Shown here: positions 1 through 11,700 of the stretch, piece by piece
How positions within the stretch are numbered: position 1 is the stretch's first letter
Layout: each line of letters starts with the position of its first letter
Assembly: GCA_900239685.1 (NCBI GenBank)
Contig: OENT01000627.1
Location: 27,371 to 91,370 of the forward strand
Direction of reading: 5' to 3'
Source: Rotaria macrura
Taxonomy: Eukaryota > Rotifera > Eurotatoria > Philodinida > Philodinidae
DNA: 64,000 bases
The notes under the pieces: model-generated
Database searches by the model: none
The model's input: only the letters and a program-made list of their open reading frames with translations
What the model was told of the DNA's origin: nothing
Made by a program: the position numbers and the translations under genes

Positions 1-600
1 TCTACACGTTTTTTCCTTTTCATCTCAGTAATAAACATCATGCATATAAAACAGAAAACGTGTCTTTCATATTCCTTTTCTTATTGAATTCGTTTAAACT
101 TCATTCATATTTATTTAACCTTGGTACAGAATATGGAGAAATGTTATCATTGAAGCAGTCATTATTCGAATGTCTCCATAGGCATTATCAGTACATTTTG
201 CAAAAGATTTATTATGCAATTATTCTCTAGTTCTTAACTATAGCCGGACAATTGTCTACCTAAGAGATTCGTAAATGTAACGTTTCATGATTACATGTAT
301 GTAGAGAATGATCTGAAAATAAAACATCGTTTTCTCTTTATGATTGAAAAATTCTTAGTTAATCTCAAATTCGGTTCAGGTATAAGTTAGTTAATACTAT
401 TAAAAGATATGTATATATATATTTTTTTCATCGGCATTTAGACACGATTCATCTTTTTCTCTTTCACTAGAATAGAATATTTGTTTTAAACATCTGTTTT
501 GCGCAAAACCGGTAATCAAAATACAAAAAAATCTATTTCAGAATTTCATCCATACTTGGTCTCTTCTAACCATCGATTGTATTGATTCCGAGATAAAAAA
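1..600. other. 5' flank without a recognised gene
   Basis: AT-rich sequence with no open frame or splice-bounded exon that I recognise on either strand. It probably holds the promoter and 5' UTR of the B-box gene that starts at 601. The last bases before that ATG are an A-rich run, a permissive start context. Confidence 0.5.
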
Positions 601-1488
601 ATGAAATGCATTGCATGTAACGAACGAAAGTGTAATACACGATGCGAAGGATGTCAACAGTTATATTGTCTTCCATGTATGAATATACATCATAAAGAAC
701 TCATGACACGATTCGAGTTATTATTTGGTGTTCACAATGAAATCAAGCAATCGTTTCATACTATTGAATCGAATTGGCAAAATAAAAAAGAACTTTTCTG
801 GTTACTAGAAATAGATCGATGGGAACAAGATGTTATCAGTCGTATTCAACAAATAGCTACAAAAATTCGAGCAAATGCTAATGACATGATGTCTAAGCAT
901 ATGTCTGATATTCGCCAACGACTTGATCAACTCAATTTCGATATACAACAACGTCAACAAGAAGGAAATTATTTGGATAATGATATCATTGAAATACGTA
1001 ATAAATTAGAACAATTAAACAACACTATTAAACATGTTAATGAAAAAATTCGAGTTGATTGTTCAGGAACAAACAACATCGATTGGAATTCATTAATATG
1101 TGTCAACACAGAAAGAAAATCAACTGGAAAAAAATTCATAGAAAATCACTTCGACATCTCAGAAATTTCCTACGAACAAGAAACTCGTCAAGATAAAATC
1201 TGGAAGAATTTACGAAAGTTCATTAGAAATAAACATACAAATAATGACTATGACACTCTGATGTCAAGTTTAAGACGAAATGTAAATTCAATATTCGAGC
1301 CAATTAAACTAACTTCTTGCGATATATCTACGCGTTCAATTGTCAAACGAAGTATGTCTGTTGATTTAAAATCATCAATTGTTAATAATTTTCAACAAAA
1401 TTCATCTCCAACCAATGAAATGTTGAATCACATAAGACTTACATCGAATAATGATGATCAACTACTTCCTCACGCTTCAGATGCATAA
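601..1488 (+). CDS. B-box-type zinc finger / coiled-coil protein 1
   Basis: Single-exon gene for 295 residues. The N-terminus has a B-box-like zinc-binding pattern: CxxC at residues 3-6, then CEGC, then YCLPC and an HH pair within about the first 35 residues. A long, Gln-, Ile- and Arg-rich helical region at about residues 75-150 is a likely coiled coil. The C-terminal third is Ser/Asn-rich and probably disordered. This resembles the small TRIM-like proteins lacking a RING that are numerous in bdelloid rotifer genomes; the molecular role is unknown and I infer only zinc binding and oligomerisation. A paralogue follows 199 bp downstream on the same strand. The start is the first ATG of the frame, directly before the Cys motif, and the frame closes with TAA. 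Confidence 0.85.
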   Translation: MKCIACNERKCNTRCEGCQQLYCLPCMNIHHKELMTRFELLFGVHNEIKQSFHTIESNWQNKKELFWLLEIDRWEQDVISRIQQIATKIRANANDMMSKHMSDIRQRLDQLNFDIQQRQQEGNYLDNDIIEIRNKLEQLNNTIKHVNEKIRVDCSGTNNIDWNSLICVNTERKSTGKKFIENHFDISEISYEQETRQDKIWKNLRKFIRNKHTNNDYDTLMSSLRRNVNSIFEPIKLTSCDISTRSIVKRSMSVDLKSSIVNNFQQNSSPTNEMLNHIRLTSNNDDQLLPHASDA

Positions 1489-1634
1489 AGCAAACATTAT
1501 GAATCATTACAGGCAACTGTAATGTCAAGAGGGAATAAAACGAAAATGTGCAATCAACAAATGTCTTGCATGTAGTTATTTGTCTAAGTTTATGAATATT
1601 CTTTCTTTTTGTGATTATTCATTTTTCAATAAGA

Positions 1635-1640
1635 AATAAA
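1635..1640 (+). terminator. Poly(A) signal of B-box gene 1
   Basis: An AATAAA hexamer lies about 150 bp after the stop of the first B-box gene and about 47 bp before the start of the second. Close spacing of a poly(A) signal and a splice acceptor is typical of trans-spliced polycistronic units. Confidence 0.6.
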
Positions 1641-1680
1641 ATTCTTCAGTATTTTTATTCTGATGATTTATATTCAATGC

Positions 1681-1687
1681 GTTTTAG
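1681..1687 (+). promoter_or_regulatory. Splice-acceptor-like site abutting the ATG of B-box gene 2
   Basis: GTTTTAG ends exactly at the base before the ATG at 1688. It may be a spliced-leader acceptor or the end of a cis-spliced 5' UTR intron; the sequence cannot separate the two. Its position about 41 bp after a poly(A) signal favours trans-splicing. Confidence 0.45.
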
Positions 1688-2589
1688 ATGATGACATTTT
1701 CTAATTTATCGACTTGTTCTATGTGTAAAACTAGACCAAGTACAACATTATGTGAAGGTTGTCAACAAAAGTATTGTGTAACATGTATCTCTAAACATCG
1801 TGATGATCTATCTATTGAACTTGATGAACTTTTTAATCGTCGTAATGAACTTGTAGAAATGATGAATTTTTCTTCATCGAGTAATATAATGAATAGGCTA
1901 CATTGTCTTGAAGAAATTACTCAATGGAAAAATGATATGCATTCGAAAATTGATCTTATTGCATCAGCAGCACAACAGCAAGTTCAACAGTACATATCAA
2001 CAGCGAGTAAAAATGTTCGCAGTGAACTTGATCATATTACACAAGATTTACAAAAACGACAAGAAACAGGTGGATATATTGAAAAGGATCTGGATAGAAT
2101 AGGAAAACAATTAACAAATCTGAATAGTATCATTCAACAATTGTTTGAACAAATTCGAATCGATACATCGACTTCAAAAAGTATCAATTGGAATAGATTA
2201 CTACTAGTGACATCGATCGATACAAATCCATATCCATCACAGAAAGTCTATTCTTCAACAAATCCAACTCAATACAATTTTCGTACTGAAAGTAAGAGTT
2301 TTCATTTTGTTTTTGTATAATACAATAATTATTTTTCTATCGTTGTTGCTCAGAATCCAACACTTCGGTATCCATGCCACAGCAAAGACTTTATACAACT
2401 CCTCCTCCTCCTCCATATTCATCAATACCACAACCGATCGATAGTCGACCGTCTGCTCCACAAAATCCATTTACGAATCCAACATATAAAGGTCGTACAT
2501 ACACATGCATCGGATGTAAAACATTAAATAATTACAATGAGAACGGACCCAATATTTGCTCACTTTGTAGATCACATGCTCGATTCTAA
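1688..2589 (+). CDS. B-box-type zinc finger / coiled-coil protein 2 with C-terminal Cys motif
   Basis: Two exons, 1688-2291 and 2354-2589, separated by a 62 bp GTAAG...CAG intron with phase 1 kept across the junction; the product is 279 residues. Residues 11-40 carry the B-box-like pattern (CSMC, CEGC, YCVTC, KH). A helical region at about 60-155 is a likely coiled coil. Exon 2 adds a Pro-rich linker and a second putative zinc-binding pair (CIGC and CSLC, 15 residues apart) near the C-terminus, absent from the neighbouring paralogue. Without splicing the frame stops at 2320, which removes this Cys motif, so the spliced form is preferred. Function unknown; likely a product of tandem duplication with gene 1. 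It converges on the membrane protein gene at 2766. Confidence 0.85.
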
Positions 2590-2765
2590 ATTTAACGTGG
2601 TTTTTTTCACTTTACATGATAAGTTTTGTTTACTTGATGATCAGGATATAAAAATATTCTGTGTCTTTATGTTCTCATTGAGTACTACTGTTTTATGTTT
2701 ATTGTATGTATTGTAATATAATTTATCGGTAAATAATGTCAAAAGATAATCGAAAAAAAACTCAT

Positions 2766-3383
2766 TCAAAGTGAAGCTAGTATAATACCAATTATAATTG
2801 CTATTAGAAATGCAAGTAAATGTAAAATAAGTTCCTTAGGAAATACCGGATATGTGTCAGCATAGCGTTTGGTATACACCATACAATCGATTTCACTTTT
2901 ACCACTTCCAGAAAATTCTCTTCGTACATTATCAAGTACTGTTTGATCCACAGCAGCTAATCGTTCGTTTACACTACGTGAATCAAGCGGCACAGATATC
3001 CATTCTGCATCAAGACCATTTGGCCCAGCAAATTTAGCTCGCAAAAGACATGTGGCATTTAGAAGACTACGATTTGTAATAAATACATATATGTTATAGA
3101 TGGATATTGTAATATATACCAAACCTAAAAGAATTGTGGCAATCACGAATCCACTTTTAAATATAGCAAGAATTGCAAAAGCCATCGATATGAGCCAAAC
3201 AACGGCTACAACAGATCGAAATAAAATAAACCAACCAACGAACATCGCAGATTTGTGGGCAATGGAAACAGAATTATAATTGGCAACGGCGTAATTGTAC
3301 CTAGCTGCATATGCACTCGTTACGAAAATAGCAAAACCTGCTGAAGACGCAGGAGCCACAGCATACTTCTTTTGAGGAGGCAT
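2766..3383 (-). CDS. Unrecognised small multi-pass membrane protein
   Basis: Single-exon frame for 205 residues that I do not recognise. Hydrophobic segments lie at about residues 47-75 and 78-105 and at the very C-terminus (about 184-205), where the chain ends in LASL. The stretch 13-35 is Ala-rich and weakly hydrophobic. Between the second and last segments is a polar domain of about 80 residues with two Cys residues. Three or four membrane spans fit, in the manner of small tetraspan or tail-anchored proteins. The gene converges on B-box gene 2, with 176 bp between the two stops, so the 3' UTRs may overlap. No function is assigned. Confidence 0.65.
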   Translation of the reverse strand: MPPQKKYAVAPASSAGFAIFVTSAYAARYNYAVANYNSVSIAHKSAMFVGWFILFRSVVAVVWLISMAFAILAIFKSGFVIATILLGLVYITISIYNIYVFITNRSLLNATCLLRAKFAGPNGLDAEWISVPLDSRSVNERLAAVDQTVLDNVRREFSGSGKSEIDCMVYTKRYADTYPVFPKELILHLLAFLIAIIIGIILASL

Positions 3384-6074
3384 AATGTCAAATTGTTTAG
3401 CAAAGAATGAAGTTTCAACATAGAAATATTAGGAACACAAAATTTTATCTTTACATTGAATGTAAAGATGCTTTACCATACTGTTGCTATCAGTGTTATC
3501 AATACAGCAAACACAACATTTTAAATATATTCCTTTCACATGTTACAACAAACAATTAATCATTAAAATTTCCCTATTGATTATGATTTTGAAAGATGAA
3601 TAAAATGACTAAATTATTTTACAATACGAAGATCATATCTTGAGTATACCATTGATTAATAAAATTGTGAGAATAAAATTTCCTATCATACGATGGAGTA
3701 CCTTTCGCTCTTGAATCATGCAACATAAAAATGATGTAGTTCTCAATGACAATAGTAAATAGATGAAAGATATCATTGTAAATAAAACTTTGTCGTTACT
3801 CACGGCAGTACGAAATCTTTGTTTACTATTTTTTATAAGTGAGATGATTAGATGAGTTTAAATAGACATGTATGACAATAAATCGTATGAAAAATTTCCA
3901 ATTAAAAATGTATTATTACTATTGAGATGAAATACATCATTATTTTTCTGAGTAAATTTCATTTCGTATTATGATCGCATGTAGTGTTCAAATAAGAAAA
4001 TTCTTTCTTCCATCTTAGTCGATACATAGAGTTTTCATTGTTGAGATCGGTTTATATCAATAATATTCAAATCAACAGAAACACGTATATTTTAAAGAAA
4101 TTAATCAAATAGTAGACAACATGGTTGTTAGAGTATAAATACATGTCTCCCTGACTAAACATAAGCAGCGGTGCGAATCTGAATGAGGAGAACTACGTAC
4201 TACAAAGAGCTCTACGGGGCTGGATGGGACCGAAATACGGATCGCTTGAAGGACGAGACCAATGAATTCACTACAGCGTCCCGCCAAGTTTATATGACAC
4301 AGAGTTGTCACACATTATGTTACATTTATCGTCGGAGTTGTGTGACACCTAACCTTTACACAGATCGATAGTAACATAAATCATTCACACAAAAGAGTAT
4401 TTTTATGTTTTTTTTATATACTTTTCCTTAAAGTGGTTTTATTGTTATTCGAGAAAATAAAATAAAATACGATTATGACGCTTCGACCGTAGAGCTGTCT
4501 TTTTCAGATGATGTTCTACATGAATGTGCAGGTATTGTTTCTTTTTCTTTTTCTATAATATGATAGTAGGATGACAAGACGGTGAAACTGGTAGGATATG
4601 TAGGCTATTTGTCTTTTTCCGATGTCCCACTATCATACTGTATAAATGAGAAAAAAAAGGGATAAGAACAATCTCTGTACATTGATGTAAAACATGATCT
4701 CAAAAAGACAATTACGATTGTCAAAACTTCATAATTATATTTTATTTTATTTTTTTGAATAAAATTAATTTAAGGACGCGTATATAAAAAACTCCTAAAG
4801 AACCGAAAACAATTCACGTTAAAAAAGAAAATAACTTATAAACTAGTTTCACTTTTTCAACCGTATATTGAGAAAAAAAGAGTTACCTTTAAATGACAGA
4901 ATTAGGCGAGACGGGACGGGACACCTTTTGGATCGTCTCACAGAGCTCTGGTCCTTCAACCGGAATCTTCTTAATGAAAAGTTTTGATCAGAAAAGAATA
5001 GTAAGAAATTCTATCATTGGCATTAGTAAAATCTATTATGAAATTAATAACGTCTATTTTTGTTATCCAGGAGATTTCTCCAAGAATATAGAAAAATTCT
5101 GTCTGTCAACCAATCATTACCAAAGTGCAATCGAAAATGAATTAATAAACTATTATGAGATCGAGATACATGAACTCCTCCATAAGATGTAAGAGAGAAT
5201 GATACCAGGTATAACGAAAAGAAAAAAGATAATCGAACTATACGAGCAAAATGTTTGATATAACATCTGAGCAATACATTAACATGCTATATAATCAATC
5301 ATAAATGTCTTACTTCATCCGTTGAGCAATTAAGCAAAAACAACCGTCTCTTGGATATGTATGATAGCTAACTATGTCTTTCTAAAAACCGGGTATTGGA
5401 ATTATGTACCAGCACACTACTCGAAAACATAATTATCATCCATTGGATTGTATTGATGATTATCGGCAAAGTAGATCAAAGAAAACTGACTTCTCTGACA
5501 CAATATTATCTATGCAACATTGGAGAACTGTGGACTGAGAATAGTACGATCTTCAATAGACATCATCTACACTTGGAGATCAAATGGAAAATACCTTGAA
5601 TTTTCTCAGAAAAATGTTGCGTTGAAAATTGTTTTCTTTTCCTGAAGAAACCTATTTCGCTAATCAAAGACAAATTCTATCGTTTTATTGGCATCTAGTA
5701 TATTATCGTTCATCATTGAACGGATCGATATAGAATAGAATTGTCTGTCGAGTTACACCAACATCTACATCCCGATGATCCGTATTATAGCTTGTAGGCA
5801 AAACACTATTCAATTATATTGAATATTATAAAATTCATTATTTGTGAATTTCTATTCATGACAAGTGACTGTTAAGTGTCTTATTAAAGATACTTGTTAA
5901 TTGTCAAAAATTGAAATGGGCTTGTTTATTTTTGTTGTATTAAAAAAAGAAATAGCACAATCGAAAAAAATTATATTCTTATTCTACCTAACAGTACCTC
6001 ACAGCTAAATTAGAAAATCACATGTAAAATATTTTAGAGAAAAAATGAATGTCAATTTATTCGATCCAAATGAA
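3384..6074. other. 2.7 kb gene-poor interval
   Basis: Only short open frames occur (such as 4893-5192 and 5396-5599), with none of the conserved motifs or splice-linked extensions seen in the real genes here. A 9 bp inverted repeat (TGTCACACA ... TGTGTGACA) lies at about 4307-4360. Decayed coding sequence around 5400-5800 is possible but cannot be identified. Confidence 0.4.
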
Positions 6075-8591
6075 TTAATGTTGACATAATAATATTCCAG
6101 GATCAAGCAAGGCACCAACAATTAATTTTTTTTGATACATAGCACCAACAGTCGATGCCGATAATAACTCACCATTGGTAACTAGTAAAGTTTTATATGT
6201 TGAACCTAAAATAATAGAAAATGTTTGTTGTTTTTTCAGTTTCTTCAAATATAGAGAAAAATAAGTTTTACTTGATTTCGGATCAGGAAACATGACGACT
6301 TCCGAAGGAGCATGTTGTTGTCGAGGATCTTTTGCATGTAAAAAGAATAATACAGCGTTTGGATGACCAGCAGCAAAAAGTTGATCTTGTTCATTAACAA
6401 TGATATTATCTATTAAAAATGGTACATACAAACTTTTGATGTATGACAATGAATTATTTTCCAAATTACGTTCGTACACACGAATCTAAAGATATAATGA
6501 TAAGAAAATTTCTCTAAACTCAATCGAATCCTATGAAAACAATCAACTGACTCTTTTTTCAGCACACGCTGCTACATAGATAGTCTTAAAATCCAATGAA
6601 CTAGCAACACCATTTGCAAGAGCGAGAGAGTCAACAACCTACAAATTCTATTAAGTTTTGACAAACAAGAATGCAATATCTATTTACAATCGAACATTGC
6701 CATTCGTCGTCTACTTTTGAACATAAAATTAATTCTGTCCATGGGCGTGTAGTAAAAATTTCGAAGAAATGCAAAAATTTTGATTTATCCTTTGTATAAT
6801 GATAGATATTGGTTACATAAAATGTGTTCTCATCAATTGGTAGTACATCATCGGGTGCTAGATGTTCAAAAATATAAGTTAATAAACATATTGATTGATT
6901 ATTTGTTTAATATGAAAGCATTGTTAAAATTTAATTCCATGCTTTCTGAAGCAGTTTAATTATGAATAAAATAATTAATCTATGTAGTTGTTGAATCATT
7001 AATCCATATCAGAAAAAAGCATCTACCTGTAAAAAGAGGATCATAAATTGAATCAATCCATAGGATTTGACTTTCATTTGTTGAATCAATTTGAAAAATT
7101 TCCACAGTTCCTATAATTTCTCCATTATCTACTCCGTAATTTGTCATGAATAACTAAATTTTATCCGATCTAAATTATACACATCTATCTGACTTATTCT
7201 TACTTGGTTTTCTTTTCTTTTCAATAGGCCAACACCCAGAGGATGAAAATGTTCAAATGGATAGTCTTTTAAATGCAATCGTTTGAATTTTTCCGACTGA
7301 ATATCAAATGTAAAAATTGTTCCTTGTGGTCCATTGTATTCACTTAAACTATATTTATAAAGCCATGATCGATCGTCACCAACCATATAGCTTGTACCCT
7401 TTTCATAATCAATTGCGAAATCTTCAAAAGCTTGATTGGCTATAATAAGACTTATTTAAAAAAACACATTATCAATTTTTTTACTCATTCATAAAGGACA
7501 AAAAACATAAAGATCACATCTAGTATCTATTTATTCATGCTTGTCTAGATCTAGAAAAAAGTCTCCATGTTTATTTTACATTGAAGAGATATTCATTGAA
7601 CAAAAAACTACTATGGCAAGAAGTGCCACATACAATGAGTTCATCGATCATTAGCAAAGGCTTTCTTATAGTAAAGATATTTGTTCATGACTAATTAATC
7701 TTGAATTATTTCAATAGTATATTTATATTGAATCGATTTTTTTCTATTGACGAAGAAAATTATGTTTTCAGAGATCTTCGAAAATTCGATGTTAGCAAGA
7801 AAAATATTCAACTCATATGTTTTGATAGACATAGATACACCCGTTTTTATTTTATCGATTTATCTTGTAGTCTTTAGGCTAGTTACATCTCCCATGGAGT
7901 AATATTTTCACATACGAAACAGTAGATTTTTTACCAAACAGACATGTTCGTTTTTCTAACGACGTTAAACAAATTTATTCATTTTAATTATTTCTATCTG
8001 CATTTATTTTCTCAACGTGTTTTCAATGCACTAATTGTCATCGATGTTCTAGTCATGATATTATCTTCTGTATGGATACATGGTAGTATTTTATGGGAAG
8101 GCATGTTCTCTTTGGAGTGTGATTGCAGACTTGTAATTAGCTGATACGCGTGCAAAAATCAAATGGAAAATTGTGATTAGAAAAAGATCGTTGTGTCATG
8201 AGTAAGTAATTTAAATCGAATACATGCACAAGGAAAAATGGCACCTTTGTACTAATCCAATTATAAGCGTGTGACAGATTGAAAACTTTCATTTGTGAAA
8301 GTAGTCATGAATCAAAGAATAAGAAACATCACGGAGTCCGAGAGCTCATAGTCTAAGTTCAATTTCGAACAAAAAAGATCGAAGAACAATCATTAATATT
8401 TTGTAGTCTAGACATTCTTTATGGATGAACTCATAATCTAATCAATTACCTCCGTCTTCTGGTTCAATCAATTGACATTTGTCAAGACCAGTCGTTTCAA
8501 TACGTCGAAAGGTTCCTCCATCTATTAGATATTTCGCAATATATGCTACAATACCACAGAGAATAGCCAATTTGATTATGGATATTCCCAT
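6075..8591 (-). CDS. Paraoxonase/arylesterase-family protein (catalytic dyad missing)
   Basis: Seven exons on the complement: 8450-8591, 7204-7439, 7027-7153, 6688-6857, 6552-6638, 6272-6485, 6075-6205. Phases agree at every junction and the product is 368 residues; human PON1 has 355. Residues 5-22 form an uncleaved N-terminal signal/anchor as in PONs. Family landmarks in order: Cys39, Glu53-Asp54, the beta-propeller repeats, TN185, LANG (Asn234), LIDN (Asp280-Asn281), HPN, STVG and Cys366. By alignment from memory these match PON1's calcium ligands (E53, D54, N168, N224, D269, N270) and the Cys42-Cys353 disulfide. Odd: the PON1 His115 and His134 positions appear to be Leu115 and Tyr132, so classic lactonase/arylesterase activity is doubtful. 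Intron 1 is 1,010 bp; the 66 bp intron 6206-6271 keeps the frame and has no stop. Confidence 0.9.
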
Positions 8592-8601
8592 AATTTATAA
8601 T

Positions 8602-8611
8602 CTAAAAATTT
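8602..8611 (-). promoter_or_regulatory. Splice-acceptor-like site before the paraoxonase-like start
   Basis: On the complement a T-rich tract ending in TAG lies 10 bases before the ATG at 8591. The upstream same-strand gene (NEK1-like) stops at 8793, only about 200 bp away. It is a candidate spliced-leader acceptor of a downstream operon gene, or a 5' UTR intron end. Confidence 0.35.
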
Positions 8612-8792
8612 ATTATATGAACTACAAAGAAAGAACAAAGCAATTTATACAATATTCTCATGAAAATCGAATGCAATAAAATACGAATATAGAAAAAAAA
8701 AAAAAAACAAATACAAGGAACGAAAGATAAAATTGTACGGTACATTATTATTATGATTATCACAAACAACACAGTTATTGCAGATTAGTTAT

Positions 8793-11700
8793 TTATTTTG
8801 TCATTGATCGTGTATTCATCATAGTTAGTAGTAATAAATCATCAGGGCTAATCAGGCTATATTTATCATCTGGTATAAGCCGTCTCAGAGAATCCATATT
8901 TGTTTCATTGTTCTAGAGGGAAAAAAACAAAAGTAAAGCAGTTCGTATTTCATCCAAAACGCTTATTCTTAGTTTAATACCTCGAGTACTTGCTGAATCA
9001 TTTGTAATACTTCATCACCGAGATGTTCGCGTAATCGTTCGATTCTTTCGTGATCAATTTGTACACGAAGTTCAAGATTATTTTCATCTTCTGGATTACA
9101 CCAAACATCGTTGTCATCATTTTCATCTTCGTCGTTTGCATCTTGTTCATTAACATTTTCATCGTCAACACTTGTATTCATACTTGGTTCACTCGTTGTA
9201 TGTTGCAATTTCTTTTGATCACGATGAACATTATTGTCAACTACTAATAATATTGTTTGTTGATCTTCATGATCATCATGTTCAGAAGTTTTATTACTCG
9301 ATGTTGAGATACTATCGGTAGTATTTCGAAGTTTTGTACATGTGAAAATATATTTCTGCGTGGATTCGATGATTGTATTTGTTTGGTTTAATTCAGATAA
9401 ACTTCTAGTTAATTTCAATGATTCGATCATTGTTTCTTCTGGAAGTTCATCGATGATATGTAGATCAGGAGTAGAAACAGTTCTTAGAAGCTAGACATAA
9501 AATGAATTTAATATTCATTTCATCATAATTATATTAACGGCTCTTTGCTTTCTTTCTAGGCAAAGGCATAAACATGTTACATAGTTTTCTTAGAATTTGC
9601 TCCTAACATGAATTCGATGTGGTGGTACAATCGAATAAAATTCTTGTCAAGGAATTATTAGTCGATGTTGTACAATCTTATGATACGATTTTCAAAATAG
9701 AGGCGATGCCAAGTATGCTCTATGGAAGAGCTTAACTATTTTTTTAATTCGTTCATCAATGAATTATTTGTCACTTCTCAATTGTTTGTGCATAATGACT
9801 GCTCTCATACAACATATGAAATACATGTAGATACTATTTTCCTAGTCTTGTGAAAGACACAGACGACTCCGACATTTCTATATCATTCTATCAAATACTA
9901 TTGATGGGTTCGTATTACTTCGCAAAGGATATTTTTATCTTTAGGTTCATGGAAAAACATTGGTTCTATTATGGATATTTTAAAGACAGCTATGGCAACA
10001 GCTAAAAACATGTTTTCGAAATAATTATTGTTGTTTTTGATCAGTAATTCTATGAATCGTTAACTATAAGAAAAACATCGTTCATTGAAAGACGTTTTTC
10101 TTGAACACAACTAATTGTGCTGTTCCCTTTATCAAAAAGATGTTATCATATCCGGATGCTATGACAAAATTACTCGAATATTTCCACTATTTCTAAAGAG
10201 CAGCTGACATGATCGAATACTTGCACGTCGATTTCTAGATGTATCAGTAATCGATGAAATAAATTTTTGCAGAAGCTGATGAATAATGAAAAATAGCAAT
10301 CATCTATTTAATTTATGTTTGTCTCAAGGTTTGATTCATAGTTCGTGAAAAATTTCAAACAATCTTTCGATAGATTTTTAAATGATTGTGAAAATATTTT
10401 TCTATTCATCAGTTCATTACGCAATGTGTCTCTAGTGAACTGTTCTACTTGTTATAAATGGAACGGAAAAATCAAACAACAGCAAAACTTCTTACAAGTC
10501 TATTTCTTGCATCAAAATGGCCAGTTGTTAATCCTTCAAGCAAATCAAAATCGTCTTGTACTGTTGAAATTTCATTTCTAAACAGAAGTCAAATAATAAG
10601 AAACAGAAAGATAATATATTGAATTGTTCCTGTTGTTTTTACTCTTTCTCATCAGTATGTTGTGCTTGAGGTGTTTCGGTTGAATCACAATCTTCAATAA
10701 TAAGATCATTTATGATGGGTTTATTCGATATATCACATTCTGCATTTGTACATTCGACATCATTGGGTATAGTATACGTTTCATATTTTTTCTGTGAATC
10801 TACTCGTTTCGCTAAACTTATTAAACTAATATCTGATGCTTGATTATTTTCGGTTGAACCCGTTGTACTTGACATTGTACGGTTTTGAGTCGGAGCACGT
10901 TCAAGTACACTTAGAATTGTTCCTCGAGATGCCTTTGACCATTGTTGTCGATTTGGTCGATTTTCACTTATGATATTCATTGCTTGTCCTTGAACCATTA
11001 GATCGGATGTATTCGAAACTATGATATGTCGAATTGGTTGTTTTTCTCATCAAATTATAATAGTCGATTCTTACCAGATGAATCATTCATAGGTGTAAAG
11101 CGATTCAGAATTGCTGAATTAACACGTGATTGTTGATCCCATTGTGAACGTGGTTTAGGTATTTCAGTATATTCTTCCCAAACTTCTCGAACATTCTTTT
11201 GTTTCTCCACAGAACTAAATCCAAAACTAGGCAATATAATTGTTGAAACGAAAATAATTTATAAGATAATAAACCTGATTGGATAGAGATCAATATCAAT
11301 TAACACATCGGTAGTAGTATTATTATTATGGATAGGTTCTATTTTTTTCAAAAGTGGTTGTTCATTATTTTTTAAACGATAATGTTTGTTCACTTTCAAA
11401 TAATTGATAGGCTATAGAACAGATCAAATTTAAAAAAAAATAAGAATAGCAAATAAAAATCTTGTATTAATTATAAATTGTAATCATACTGTATTGATTA
11501 ATGGCTTTCGTACAAATTCACGTTTATTGAAAAGATTTCGCTGACGAATTTCTTCAAGATTTCGATTCAACAGACCAACAACACCATCCTTACGTTTTAC
11601 ACGAAGTTTATTCGATGGAATTCGTCGTTTGTTTTCTATTACTATGGGTCGGCGATTTGTGGGACTATAAAATACATATGATTTCTTTATTACTGTGTAA

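Noticed and set aside
4893-5192. 99-codon open frame (+)
   Set aside because: Starts in sequence of unusual composition, no motif, no splice-linked continuation, and overlapping frames of similar length on the other strand. Treated as chance or decayed sequence.
5396-5900. Scattered protein-like fragments in several frames (+)
   Set aside because: Phrases such as IELSVELHQHLHPDDPYYSL suggest a dead gene, but no family could be recognised and frames change repeatedly.
10345-10581. 78-codon frame on the + strand
   Set aside because: It is the antisense shadow of NEK1 exon 21 (10496-10577 on the complement), whose phases and motif match the kinase gene.
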